Positions 34,916 to 45,576 of a stretch of DNA of 64,000 nucleotides are shown piece by piece. A program made the position numbers and the translations under genes. Origin of the DNA: Voacanga thouarsii (taxonomy: Eukaryota > Streptophyta > Magnoliopsida > Gentianales > Apocynaceae). The number at the start of each line of letters is the position of its first letter. Position 1 is the first letter of the stretch. The DNA is taken from positions 2,664,001 to 2,728,000 of the forward strand of contig JANUWF010002200.1 of NCBI GenBank assembly GCA_026120185.1, written 5' to 3'. The notes below the pieces were generated by a model. That model did not search any database and was not told the DNA's origin. It saw nothing but the letters and a program-made list of their open reading frames with translations.

Positions 34916-34954
34916 GAAATATGAATTTTGTCGCTAAAAGTATAGTTAACAGTG

Positions 34955-35831
34955 ATAAAAGTACTTATTGAAGAATTCATCACTCAAAGGAGTATTGTTT
35001 CAAAGAGGTTCTCAAAGGAGGAAGAAGATGGCTTGTTTATGAGTTCTTTCTAAGACCTTTGTTATCTTTTTCTTTAAACAATAATGAGATTAATGTTTTA
35101 ATTATGGTTGTATATTATTTTTGAATTTGTGACAATGAATTAATTTAGTATTTTATTCAATTAATTATTCTTCTTGGTATTTGATTACTTGTTTTTAAAG
35201 GTGAATTGATAAGATTTGACCATTCTTCTAATTAACTTGAGAAAGAGATTATGAGATAGTCTTTGTTGCTCAATTCTTGATTTATTTTCTTTACTAACTC
35301 GAGAAAGAGGTTAAGTCGAGATTAGGTATTCAAAGGTTATTGATTTCACCTAGAGATAGGGAAATTAATGATTTCATGCCATTGTCACCTAGAGATAGGG
35401 ATAATTATTAAGGATTTGTATTCTATGCATCTTTTTATTGTTTTAGTGAGACATAGATGTGCATTAGAATTGATTAAGAGATAGTGAAACTATAACTCGA
35501 GAAAGAGTGGGTTCTACATTAAACTCCTTCATGATGCCAAGTGAATTGATTAATTGTGGTAATTACTAGTGATTTATTATCATATTTTCAAAAGTAACTA
35601 TTTAGTTATATGTTTTTCTCTTTAAGAGTTGTGTATATATTCTGTCTTTATTTTTATTTTTATCAATCTAATTAGTAGGTTAAATATTGAATGAAAATTA
35701 ATTAGCATGTACTTGTTTCTTGAGGATCGATACTCGTTAATGCCTTATATTATGCTAAATGTTGAGTGCATTTGCTCATATGTGTAGTTTGAGATTAATG
35801 TTTTAGTTAAACTTGATTGGGAATGGATATA
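34955..35831 (+). repeat. A2 5' LTR, piece 2
   Basis: Aligns by eye with 56040-56912 of the 3' LTR (ATTGAAGAATTCATCACTCA, the CACCTAGAGATAGGG blocks, GATTGGGAATGGATA). Relative to the 3' LTR about 200 bp are missing between piece 1 and this piece. It ends with ATATA (35827-35831), the target duplication of C3. Confidence 0.85.
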
Positions 35832-37120
35832 TGAAAAACCTCGGGGGGGGGGGGTGAATAAGGTTTTTGGCAAGCAAAAACAATTTTTCCGAAGAGTCTA
35901 AAATGTTGAACAAGGATGATCACAAAGATACTTGGACTGACTTTATTGATGCATTGAAAGCTGTCCAAGCACTCGTAGATGTGTATTCAGATTTAGACAG
36001 TGAAAGATCATAAAAACAATATACATGAACCACTGAAATAAAATAAGACAAGAGATGTATAGTGGTTCGATCAACAATGATCTACGTCCACTACCTTAAG
36101 CCTCACACTTAAAGATTTTCAACCCTATTTCATTAACCTCACTTAATGAAATAACCACATACAAGAGAGGATCACCACACTAAGTTTTACACAACCTCTC
36201 AAACACATCAAGGCTCACCCCTATGGGTTTTACACCACAACCTTGAACAATCACACAACAAGGATCACCCCTATGGGTTTTACTATACAACCTTGAACAT
36301 ACACACAACAAGGATCACCCCTATGGGTTTTACCACACAACCTTGCTATTACAAGCTGAGAATTGAAAATCAATAGAACAGAGATAAGCTCACTTACTTG
36401 AACAGATATTCTCTCGGATACAAGCACAAAATACTTTTATCTTTGATACATAATGAACTCACTTTGAAGCTAAGATAAAAGGAGATTTTCGAAGATATTG
36501 AGCAATAGTGTTTCTAAGATGGATGTTTCAAAAATCTTACTTGTAATATGGCTTTAAGGGTTATTTATAGAGCCAAAAAGTGGAGTGCCAACGGTCATAA
36601 AAAAACGGTTATAAATTTTTCTGTTTAAACTCATCCGAGTTTTGGACTCGGGTTTTGGACGAAGATGTATCCAAAAGTTAAGTCCAAAATGGCACATCCC
36701 TGACGGACAATTTTTCAACCCAGTTTACAAGATTTTGGATGAACCTTTTGGATTCAAACTGTACCATCCAAAATTCTATGAATTCTAAAAGGTTTGAAAA
36801 TCATCTCCTTTGAAGCTTCAAGGTAAAGCCAAATGAATCGAAAGATAAGAGGACATAGGAAATAATAAGTATACCTTAATGAACACTTCCTAGTCTAATA
36901 TTCTTCATAAAACATCTTCTTGATGTATAACTCCTTATACTTGATTTTCCAATTGATCTTCCATTCTTGAAATAGGTGATAAAGGAGTCGCCAACAATTT
37001 TTATCTGAAGACTTTAGAAGAACAAAGGTCAATCATATCCTATCACAATAAATTGACACGTTAGTCCATATCAACGTTTGTCATAAATCAAAACATAAAA
37101 GAAGGCCCTTAGGGCTAACA
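35832..37120 (-). repeat. C3 3' LTR
   Basis: 1,289 bp. Near its outer end it has a run of 11 G (35842-35852) where the other LTR reads TTAGATGGGGG. It contains tandem GGATCACCCCTATGGGTTTT units at 36210-36340 and several TTTTGGAY/RTCCAAAA motifs at 36630-36780. Confidence 0.9.
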
Positions 37121-37137
37121 ATCTCCCCCTTTTTTAG
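37121..37137 (-). other. C3 polypurine tract
   Basis: On the minus strand CACTAAAAAAGGGGGAGAT runs straight into the TGTTAGCC of the LTR. This is the plus-strand primer. Confidence 0.9.
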
Positions 37138-38422
37138 TGATGACAAACATGACACATTTGATATGTAGATAGAGATAACATGATGAGCAAAAGGTGCAAA
37201 TAATTGTAACAAGTCTCATAGAGATCTTATGAGAAACCATATCTCAATGATCCTAAAGCATATCATATCTCTATATAAATATTCAAAGTAATTTGATAGA
37301 GATAAAATGCTAAAAAGTTCTCCCTAAATATATGCTTGTGTGATAATTTTGAACATAAGAGGGAATAAAAGAAGTAACGATTTATTCATCCAGAAAGTGT
37401 ATCCAAAATCGTTTTGGAAGAACTTGTGTTTTCAGAATATCTTTTGGATAGGACTTTTGGATGTCCAAAACATTTTTCAAAAACTGCTTATAAGAATATT
37501 TGTTTTGGATACAAAGTTTTTGAGTCCAAAACTCCCCCTGATTCGATGCACCAAAAATTTATCACAGAATTTTTTTTTCAAGGATCCAATTATCATTCAG
37601 AATTCTGTGTTATAAAATTGAACTTTCACAAACTGAGGAATTTTTTAGAAAAATTTGTGAACAGTGAATCAGAAATTTTCATCACGGTTTTGATTTACTC
37701 GCATAACTTGTTCATATCATAAATGGTTCATGCAGTTCATAACGGTTCATGTAGTTACTTCGGAATTCAATAACTGTTCATACAACAGTTTCAATTTTTC
37801 AAAGGGTTTCAACTTCCATAGCAGTTACTTTGCTGAACAAAAAACCAAACATTAATAGTCCAATATTAGTCATGTAGAATCCATGCAGAACTCATAACAT
37901 TTTATTTTTGGATATTAACATGTAGATCAAATTCATATGCAGTCGTAACATGCAAACTTTACATTTTCTATCAATTACTGCATACCAACAATATCATACA
38001 ACTTATATTGCAGACTATAACATTTTCAGATTAGCAAATGTCTTGCAAACAACATCATGCCGACAGTCATGCAGACCAACATTCAACATTTTCACAACAG
38101 TTTCATTTTTTCATTTTCTCCTTATCAACATGTGGATCTATCTAACATTTTCTTTCTCCCCCATAATAACTGTCATCTCTCCCATATTCACTGTCATTTT
38201 CTTTCTCCCTCTTTGTCATCAATCAAAAAGAAGCATAGCAGAAGGAGAAGTATTATGCACTTAACAGTCATCAGATAGATAATAGGTATGATAGAGAATT
38301 AAACTTAAAAAAGTATCAAAAATTATCCAAAGATAGAATATAAATGACTGAAAAAGTAAATTGTTCAACTGTGGCAGAATGTAAGTTGTTCATCAGCCCA
38401 TGGTGTTACCCAAGAAAACAGT
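37138..38422 (-). other. C3 3' untranslated region
   Basis: About 1.3 kb between the stop of the accessory frame and the polypurine tract. It holds about seven TTTTGGAY/RTCCAAAA motifs (37386-37540) like those in the LTR, then AT-rich sequence with short CAGTT/CATAAC repeats. No gene seen. Confidence 0.6.
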
Positions 38423-41400
38423 CTAGGAAATATTAATGGTTTCACCCTTGGATCCAGTACCCTTATTGGAAAACTGACTAGCTATTCTGTTGGATTTTCC
38501 CTTTACAACCACATGCTTCTGTCTTTTTCCTTTGGGTTTGGGAAAAGGAGGAGGAATATCTTTTTCCTGGACAGGAGAAGGCTGTGGGGATGGTTTAGGT
38601 GTATTGGATTGTATGCACTCTTAGACTAGGTTTCTGATGTAAAATCGAATATTTTAATAAAAGAATTTATTTTCAGAAATTGTTTGTGAATTTACTATTT
38701 GTTTTTGCACGATTTTCGTTTGGAACAGGCCCATTGTGTTTAAATAAGTGGTCCATATAAATGGTGGTCTTTCACAGTAAGGTATGGATCACGGGTTATT
38801 TAACACATAAACATTTGTTCTTAACCTATTGATGAGACTGTGAACCTCATCATGTTTAGGTTATTATGTTATGAATTCCAAATGGGGAATGGCTTACCTT
38901 TAGCTAGTGAGTAGTCCACTCACTTCATGACATAAGTGTATTTCGAATACGTAGGACAGGACTTATAGTAGTGGTTTCTAAAAGTACTATATGATAGAAA
39001 CCTAGACTACTACCGTTACAGCGTAGACTAGTACTCTACGACTTGAGTATGAGTTGGTGGTCTGGCGAAGCTGGAAGCATATACTTTGATTTGCTATAGT
39101 TGAGGTTCTATTGTAGGGCCAATATACTTGCATGTTGGGTATGTGTGACCAGTTAGTTAAAACAGACTTGTACAAGATAGTTTCTGCACTATATCGCCCC
39201 TTGTGGTTGTCCGAATGGTCTAAAATGTCCAGGGCCCTGGAAAACATGACTTGGATGTTTTCTTTAAGGTAGCTCCTTTGGAAAACGGAAACACTCCAGG
39301 AAGTCGTGGATCATTGGACTAGAAGCCTAACAATGGTAGATGTCATTTAGAGGGGTGTTAGTACACTTCTTCCTCTCTAAATGTACGGCGATGTGTAGAG
39401 GGGTATTTTAGTCATTTCACCTGTAGGTCGGAGAATTTGCTAATGCAGCATTGTCCTTGGGGTCAATATTTCCTTATAGTGATATTATAAAATATTTAAA
39501 ATGCAAAATACAGCTATTTATATAACAGGGGTATTTTGGTCATTTTAGCAACCAAGGTGATGTGTCTTTTTGGTCCTCGGAATAGCCTGTAAGTCCTAAC
39601 TAATTTTGGGTTGAGGAATTGGTCTCAGTTTAAGAGGATTTTATTTTATTCAGGAAGTCTAATTTATTATTGGACTGGAATAAAATAAATAAATAAATTA
39701 CAATAGGAGTTGAGAGAAATTTAATTATCTAGTTTAATTGGTTAATTAATTATTCAGGGCCTAGAGCCAATATGAATAATTAAGAAATTAACCTGAGCTT
39801 AAACTAGGGGAAATAATTAATGTTTAATTATTTATTGGGTTATTTATATAGGCCCAAGAAATAAATAATTAAAGATTAATTATTTTGGTTCATTTGGACT
39901 CATTAATTATTTATTGGGTTATTTATGTAAGCCCAGGAAATAAATAATTAATGTTTATTATTTTGGGCGTTTTGGGTCCAAGAAAAATAATAAATATTAT
40001 TTTGGCCCAATAGCTTGAATCTTAGGGTTTTTTCCAGATACAGTTAAGAGGGGTTTACGGTTAGGTCAAACTGATTCTCAGGATAACATCCGAGTGTTTT
40101 GAAATATGAAATCCCGGGGATATGTTTATCAGATAATAAGAGACCTAATTTTGGCTAACTAATAAACAACTCTCTGGAAAAAGAAAAAAACCCTAGTTTT
40201 CCCTAGCTATACTGAGACTCACGCCATTCACTCTGGCTTTCACGTCTCTCTCTCTGCTCTCTCTGACGTCTCCCTTTTCTTGTTGTTCTTCTTGGACTTT
40301 ACTAACCAATAGCAAGTGAACCAAGGAGAATTGAGACTGTTCCTCTTCACCATAGTGTTCACCGACTAGAGTATAGGCAGAGGAATATTCCGAGAGCTGG
40401 AAAGCTTGGCGTTGATACAAACAAGGCGAAGTAGAAGGCTAGCGGGTGTTCAACCGGAAGCTTCTTCAAGTGGGCGAAGCGAGGCGATTCTAGTCGTTCA
40501 ATCCACTCCTACTCAACCTAGAAGGGTTAAGGAGCACAAAGATATAATCTTCACGCTTCCGTATGGCCTCTAAGGCTTGCGGTTTATTTTTCTCTCCGTT
40601 TTTTTAAACTGTGCATGCTCCCCTATTTTCGTCTCCCTCAATGTGAGGGTTTAGGAGGGAACCTTGATATCTGCAGGCGGTTCATTCTTGTCCTCTGAAG
40701 ATTGTTCATCCTTTTCATGATCAGATATAGAGGCAAAAAGCTTAGCAGATTGCTCAATGACAGAAATTTTGTTCCCTAAGTTCTTGATTTCTGAGCTAAG
40801 AGATTCCAATTTCTCTGTAAAGGAGATGATTGCACTCAGAATATTCTCAGACAGACCCATGTCATGAACATTACCTTCATCAAATTTTCTTTTAGAACCA
40901 GAGACAGTCTTTCATTCGTCCTTAATTTTCATCAGGTTCTCTCTTTCTTTTCCAGCAGTTTCTCTAAGCAATTTCCAAGAATTATTCTCCATTACATATC
41001 CCATCTTTTCAAAGGAGTCATAGCTATAAACATTTGTTTTTAAGGGATCAGAAGTAACAGAATTTAAATCAATATTGAAAAATCTAAAGACTTTGGTCAA
41101 TAAATTTCCAAACGGAAGAGCCTTGCTAGAAGTATTTCTAGACTGCAACATTAACTTTGTTGCCAGAAATCCAAAGTTAATCTGTCTCCCCTCAGCTAAG
41201 GCAAGCATGACCACCATTTGAAGTATGCTAATAGAGGTCTTATGACCGGAACTGGGTACAATAATGGTAGAAATCATATGATGAAGGATTCTACCTAATC
41301 CATTCAGCCATTTAGAACTGCGATTTCCAGATATCTCAAAGCTTTTTCCACCAGTAAACAACTTCTCAAAATTATTCAGAATAAAAATTTCATTTCCTTC

Positions 41401-41976
41401 AGGAAATTTGTTCAACTCAAAATACTGAAAACCAGCATCACGAACATCACAGATTCTGTTAAGCATTCTATGGTCAAATTCAAAATCTTTTCATTTCACT
41501 CGTGTCACATACCACCTAATCATGAATCCTCCATCTGTTTCTTCCAGTTTTCCCTTTCTCAAATTTGCATAAAATTCCCAGACTAAAGGAGTGTAGATTT
41601 TCTCATCAACTGATAGCAAACTCCCCCACTCGACATGATCAAACATATCCAGAATATTTGACAAGTTCAGAAAAGCAAAGTGGTTCACTCGATAGCCAGA
41701 AATAATAGTTCGATTTCTAGAGACCCAGTCATTGTATTCAAATTCACATTTGGAGTCGAGAAATTGAGGTACCTGATTTGCAGAACTCAATTGTTCGGAG
41801 GAAGATTCAGATGAATCATAATGAGAGGCCGAGAAGTGAGACTGAGGAGAAGCTTCCTTTGCTTTCGCTTTGCCATATGTTGAACCCGAAACCTTTTTCA
41901 TTAACACCGGAGAAGATTTTTGCTCCTTCTTAGGTTTTGAAATGGTGGATTTTGTCTCGGCCATTGAAGGATTCAA
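38423..41976 (-). pseudogene. C3 accessory ORF (putative plant transposon protein family), split by S1
   Basis: The ATG is at 41976 (or four codons later). One frame of about 500 codons remains once S1 is set aside. The N-terminus is rich in K, S and E; then come F-E-Y-N-D-W, L-V-W-E-F-Y-A-N-L-R (about 41590-41560), V-T-R-V-K, I-C-D-V-R-D-A-G (about 41455-41435), I-L-Q-M-V-V-M-L-A-L, a coiled stretch L-S-S-E-I-K-N-L-G-N-K-I, and a basic proline-rich tail (K-P-S-P-Q-P-S-P, 38600-38423). Breaks: TGA at about 41490 and 40912, both CGA-to-TGA in context, and one extra C before S1. E-F-Y-A-N followed by V-x-R-V and a V-x-D box matches the A1 and A2 accessory frames. Function unknown; the position after pol is that of the env-like gene in SIRE elements, but I see no signal peptide or membrane span. 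Confidence 0.65.
38602..40640 (+). mobile_element. S1: solo LTR of the C2-like copia family
   Basis: Starts TATTGGATTGTATGC and ends TCTCCCTCA. Flanked by AGGTG (38597-38601) and ATGTG (40641-40645), a target duplication with one change; removing it restores a K-P-S-P repeat in the C3 frame. It carries the family blocks TTCACAGTAAGGTATGGATC and CGGCGATG...GAGGGGTATTTTAGTCAT. At 2,039 bp it is longer than S2, with extra AT-rich ATTTATTGGGTTATTTAT units at 39820-39960. No internal region is present. Confidence 0.85.
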
Positions 41977-42393
41977 GCTTTTACAAAGCTTTTTGGGTTT
42001 TCAGAGAAGAAGAACATGGAGGAATTGTTTTGGAAGAATGACGATTTCAAGGGTTTTGAGAAAGAGAAAATCAGATAGCTTTGAATGTCTAGGATAGTGT
42101 GAGAACAATGTGCCTTGGAAACATGTGTTTTTCTGAGGAGTTTTGAAAAATGCGCAAACCAATTTTTTTGAAACACGAAATTTGGAATAAAAGAATATCA
42201 AGCATTGATTTTGGAACAAGACCAGGTTCGAAATCATTGTCCAAAAGAGTGTTTCCCTGAAATGCATTTTGGATGTAGGAATTGGATTCTAGTACTGTGT
42301 CCAAAACAAGAACAGGGTATTTTGGATGTAGTGTTTTATTTCCAAAACCTTTTTCTTCACAATTCCTGCACAAGAAGAACTTACACAAAAAGA
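41977..42393 (-). other. C3 spacer between pol and the accessory ORF
   Basis: About 415 bp without a supported frame. It contains about seven TTTTGGAY/RTCCAAAA motifs (42023-42350), the same kind as in the LTR and the 3' region. Overlapping short open frames here are not convincing. Confidence 0.6.
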
Positions 42394-45300
42394 TTATTTA
42401 TTTGTAATACCCAAACCTCTTCTCAAATTGTTGAACTTGTCCTCAACTAGAGGTTTAGTGAAGATATCTGCAAGTTGTTCATCCGTTGAGACATATTCAA
42501 CACACACATCTCCTTTGAGTACATGGTCTCAGATGAAGTGATGTTTAACTTCAATGTGCTTTGTTCTCGAGTGCTGCAGTGGATTTTTTGTTAGATTGAT
42601 AGCACTTGTATTATCACACATTATAGGAACACAGTTAAAATTTAAATTGAAATCTCGCAGAGTATTCTTCATCCATAAGATTTGAGCACAACAGCTTCCT
42701 GCTGCAATATATTCAGCCTCAGTGGTGGATAATGATACGCAAGCTTGTTTTTTACTGTGCCATGATACCAGTAAGTGTCCAAGAAATTGACAATGGCCAC
42801 TAGTGTTTTTTTTTTCAACTTTACACCCTGCATAATCTGCGTCAATATATCCTATAAGATCAAAGGTGTTAGTACGTGGATACCATAATCCATAATCATA
42901 TGTCCCAATAAGATATCGAAGTATGCATTTAACTGCACTTAAATGAGATTCCTTCGGACAAGATTGAAATCGAGCACACAAAGACATACTGAAAACATGA
43001 TATCTGGTCGATTAGCAGTAAGATATAGTAGACTTCCAATCATACCTCTATATTTTCATTCATCTACCTCCTTACCCTTTTCATCTTGGTCAAGTTTTAT
43101 GGATGTGCTCATGGGTGTGCTGATTTCTTTTGCTTCATTCATTCCAAACCTTTTGAGCAACTCTTTGGCATACTTTACTTGGTTAATGAAGATTCCATTT
43201 TTAGTTTGCTTAATTTACAGTCCAAGAAAGAAGTTCAATTCTCCCATCATACTCATTTCAAATTCTTGCTGCATAGTCTTAGCAAACATCTTGCACAAGA
43301 AGTCATTAGTAGCGCCAAAGATAATATCATCAACATAGATTTGGACAATTAGTAAGTCACCAAAGCAATCAAATTTGATAAACAAGGTATTATCAATTAA
43401 GCCTCTAGAAAATCCTTTTGAGATTAGAAAACCACTAAGTCTTTCATACTAAGCTCTAGGAGCTTGTTTTAATCTATAAAGAGCTTTAGATAGTTTGAAA
43501 ACATGATTTGGATAGAGCTCATGAGAAAAACCAGGTGGCTACTCAACGTACACTTCTTCTTCAATAAAGCCATTTAAGAAAGCACTTTTGACATTCATTT
43601 GATAGAGTATAAAATTTTTAAAAGATGCAAAAGCAAGTGACATTCTAATAGATTCTAATCTAGCAACAGGAGCAAATGTTTCATCGTAGTTAATGCCTTC
43701 CTCTTGATTAAATCCTTGAGCTACCAATCTAGCTTTGTTTCTAATTACAGCTCCATTTTCATCAAGTTTGTTTCTAAAAACCCATTTTGTTCCAATAACA
43801 GGATGATCATGTGGTCTAGGAACAAGTTTCCAAAATTGATTTCTTTCGAATTGATTCAACTCTTCTTGCATGGCAATAATCCAAAATTCATCATGTAATG
43901 TAATATCAATGCTGTTAGGTTCAATATTTGAAAGAAGAGCAAAGTTGTCGATAAAATACCATCGAGTTTTAACTCCTTGGTTTGGATCTCTAATGATTTG
44001 CTCCTTTGGATGGTCTGATTTGAATTTCCAATCCTTTGGCAATTGATGATGTGCAGAATCTTTAGTTTGATCTTTCTCTTGTTCATTCTGTAATTCTTCG
44101 ATCTCCTCCTATTTTGCATGAGTATCTAATGATGGAGCATTTACTTGATCTAACTTAGCTTCATTTGAATTTCCTACATCATCATCATCATCATCTCTTT
44201 TTGACGTATAAATGTTAGATTCATCAAATACAATATGCATAGATACTTCCACACAAAGTGTTCTTTTATTGTATACTCTATAAGCTTTCTTATTGGAAGA
44301 ATATCCAAGAAATATAGCCTCATCGGACTTGCTATCAAAATTTCCAAGATTATCTCTTGTATTTAGAACAAAACATTTGCATCCAAGAACTTTAAAATAA
44401 GAGATAGAAGGAGTTTTGTCAAACATAAGTTCAAAAGGAGTTTTTCTTAAAAATGGTCTTAACATAACTTGGTTTATTGTATAGCATGCTGTGTTAACAA
44501 CTTCTGCCCAAAAGTATTTTGAAAGAACATTTTCACAAAGCATTGATCTAGCCATTTCTTGCAAGGTCCGATTTTTCCTATCAACAACACCATTCTGTTG
44601 AGGAGTTTTAGCTGCTGAGAAATTATGAAAGATTCCATTTTCATCACAGAAGAGAGTGAATTCGCTGTTACAAAATTCTTTTCCATTGTCACTTCTGATA
44701 GAGACCAATTTGCATCCAATCAAGTTTTGGATGTGCTTAATCAGTTTTGAAAATTCAGTAAATGTTTCATCTTTTTGGCCAAGAAATAATGTCTAGGTAA
44801 ATCTAGAAAAATCATCAACAATTACATATGCGTATTTTTTACCATCAAGACTAGCAGTCCTCATAGGTCCAAATAAATCCATATGAACTAATTCAAGAGG
44901 TTTTGAGGTGGAGATCATTTTCTTTGGTTTAAAAGAAGTTTTGATTTGCTTTTCAAATTGACATGTATCACAGATTTTGTGTTTATCAAATTTCATTTTT
45001 GGAAGCCCTCTAACAAGTTCTTTTGAGGGTAGTTTGTTTAACAAATCAAATGATACATGACCTAGTCTCCTATGCCAAAGATAACCATCATTATCATGAA
45101 CGGATAAACATCTAATTCCATTAGCTACAAGGTCATTAAGATAAAACACATATACATTTCCTATGCGTTTGGCAGTAAAGATAATTTTGAGATTTCCACT
45201 GTCAAGTATAGAGCAAGAATCTTTTTCAAAAATAACTTTACAATAATTGTCACAAAGTTGGCTAATGCTGAGCAGGTTATATTTCAAATCATCAATAAGT

Positions 45301-45570
45301 AAGACTTGCTTTATAAATGTTAACGAACCTTTACCAATATTACCAATGCCGAGAATCTTCCCTTTTTTTCTTGTTTCCAAATGTAACAAATCCTTCTTTT
45401 GTTGTCTGAATATCTTCTAGTAATGCTGCATTTCCAGTCATGTGTCTTGAACAACTGCTGTCCAAGAACCACTTGGTAAAGCTTAAAGACCGTGCCTATA
45501 CATGAGAAGAAGAGATGATTTTTGGTACCCACACTTTCTTGGGTCCATGAAGGTTAGTAACATTTTCTTT
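42394..45570 (-). pseudogene. C3 pol: protease, integrase, reverse transcriptase, RNase H
   Basis: Minus-strand order: protease W-F-L-D-S-S-C-S-R-H-M-T-G (about 45473-45438; D-S-G reads D-S-S), L-W-H-R-R-L-G-H-V (about 45085), integrase zinc finger C-D-T-C (about 44965), H-M-D-L-F-G-P (about 44885), R-S-D-N-G-K-E-F (about 44700), T-P-Q-Q-N-G-V; reverse transcriptase with K-A-R-L-V-A-Q-G-F (about 43735), Y-D-E-T-F-A-P-V-A (about 43690) and Y-V-D-D-I-I-F-G-A (about 43345-43320); RNase H with T-E-A-E-Y-I-A-A (about 42715) and the closing D-I-F-T-K-P-L-V, stop TAA at 42394. About eight in-frame stops, otherwise nearly full length and well preserved. Confidence 0.93.
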
Positions 45571-45576
45571 GATTTT

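Larger units (their letters stand above)
20575..34954 (+). mobile_element. D2: CACTA-like DNA transposon carrying satellite arrays
   Basis: The left end is CACTATAAGAAAAATAGCC (20575-20593), a clear CACTA-type terminus. The right end (34926-34954, ATTTTGTCGC...AACAGTG) is a decayed inverse of the left end; the A2 LTR sequence resumes exactly after it. The flanking triplets are ATT and ATA, so the duplication is not perfect. Subterminal motifs around TTTTGTCGCAAA recur at 20640-20880. Without C2 the element is about 5.2 kb, nearly all tandem repeats, with no transposase. Non-autonomous CACTA is the best reading. Confidence 0.55.

Noticed and set aside
40193..40420. 75-codon minus-strand frame within S1
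   Set aside because: It lies wholly in a solo LTR, is not shared by S2 or the C2 LTRs in recognisable form, and shows no motif.
42001..42450. Several overlapping 67-99 codon frames on both strands between C3 pol and its accessory frame
   Set aside because: They come from repeated TTTTGGAY motifs in a non-coding spacer. No frame shows a domain or continuity with neighbours.
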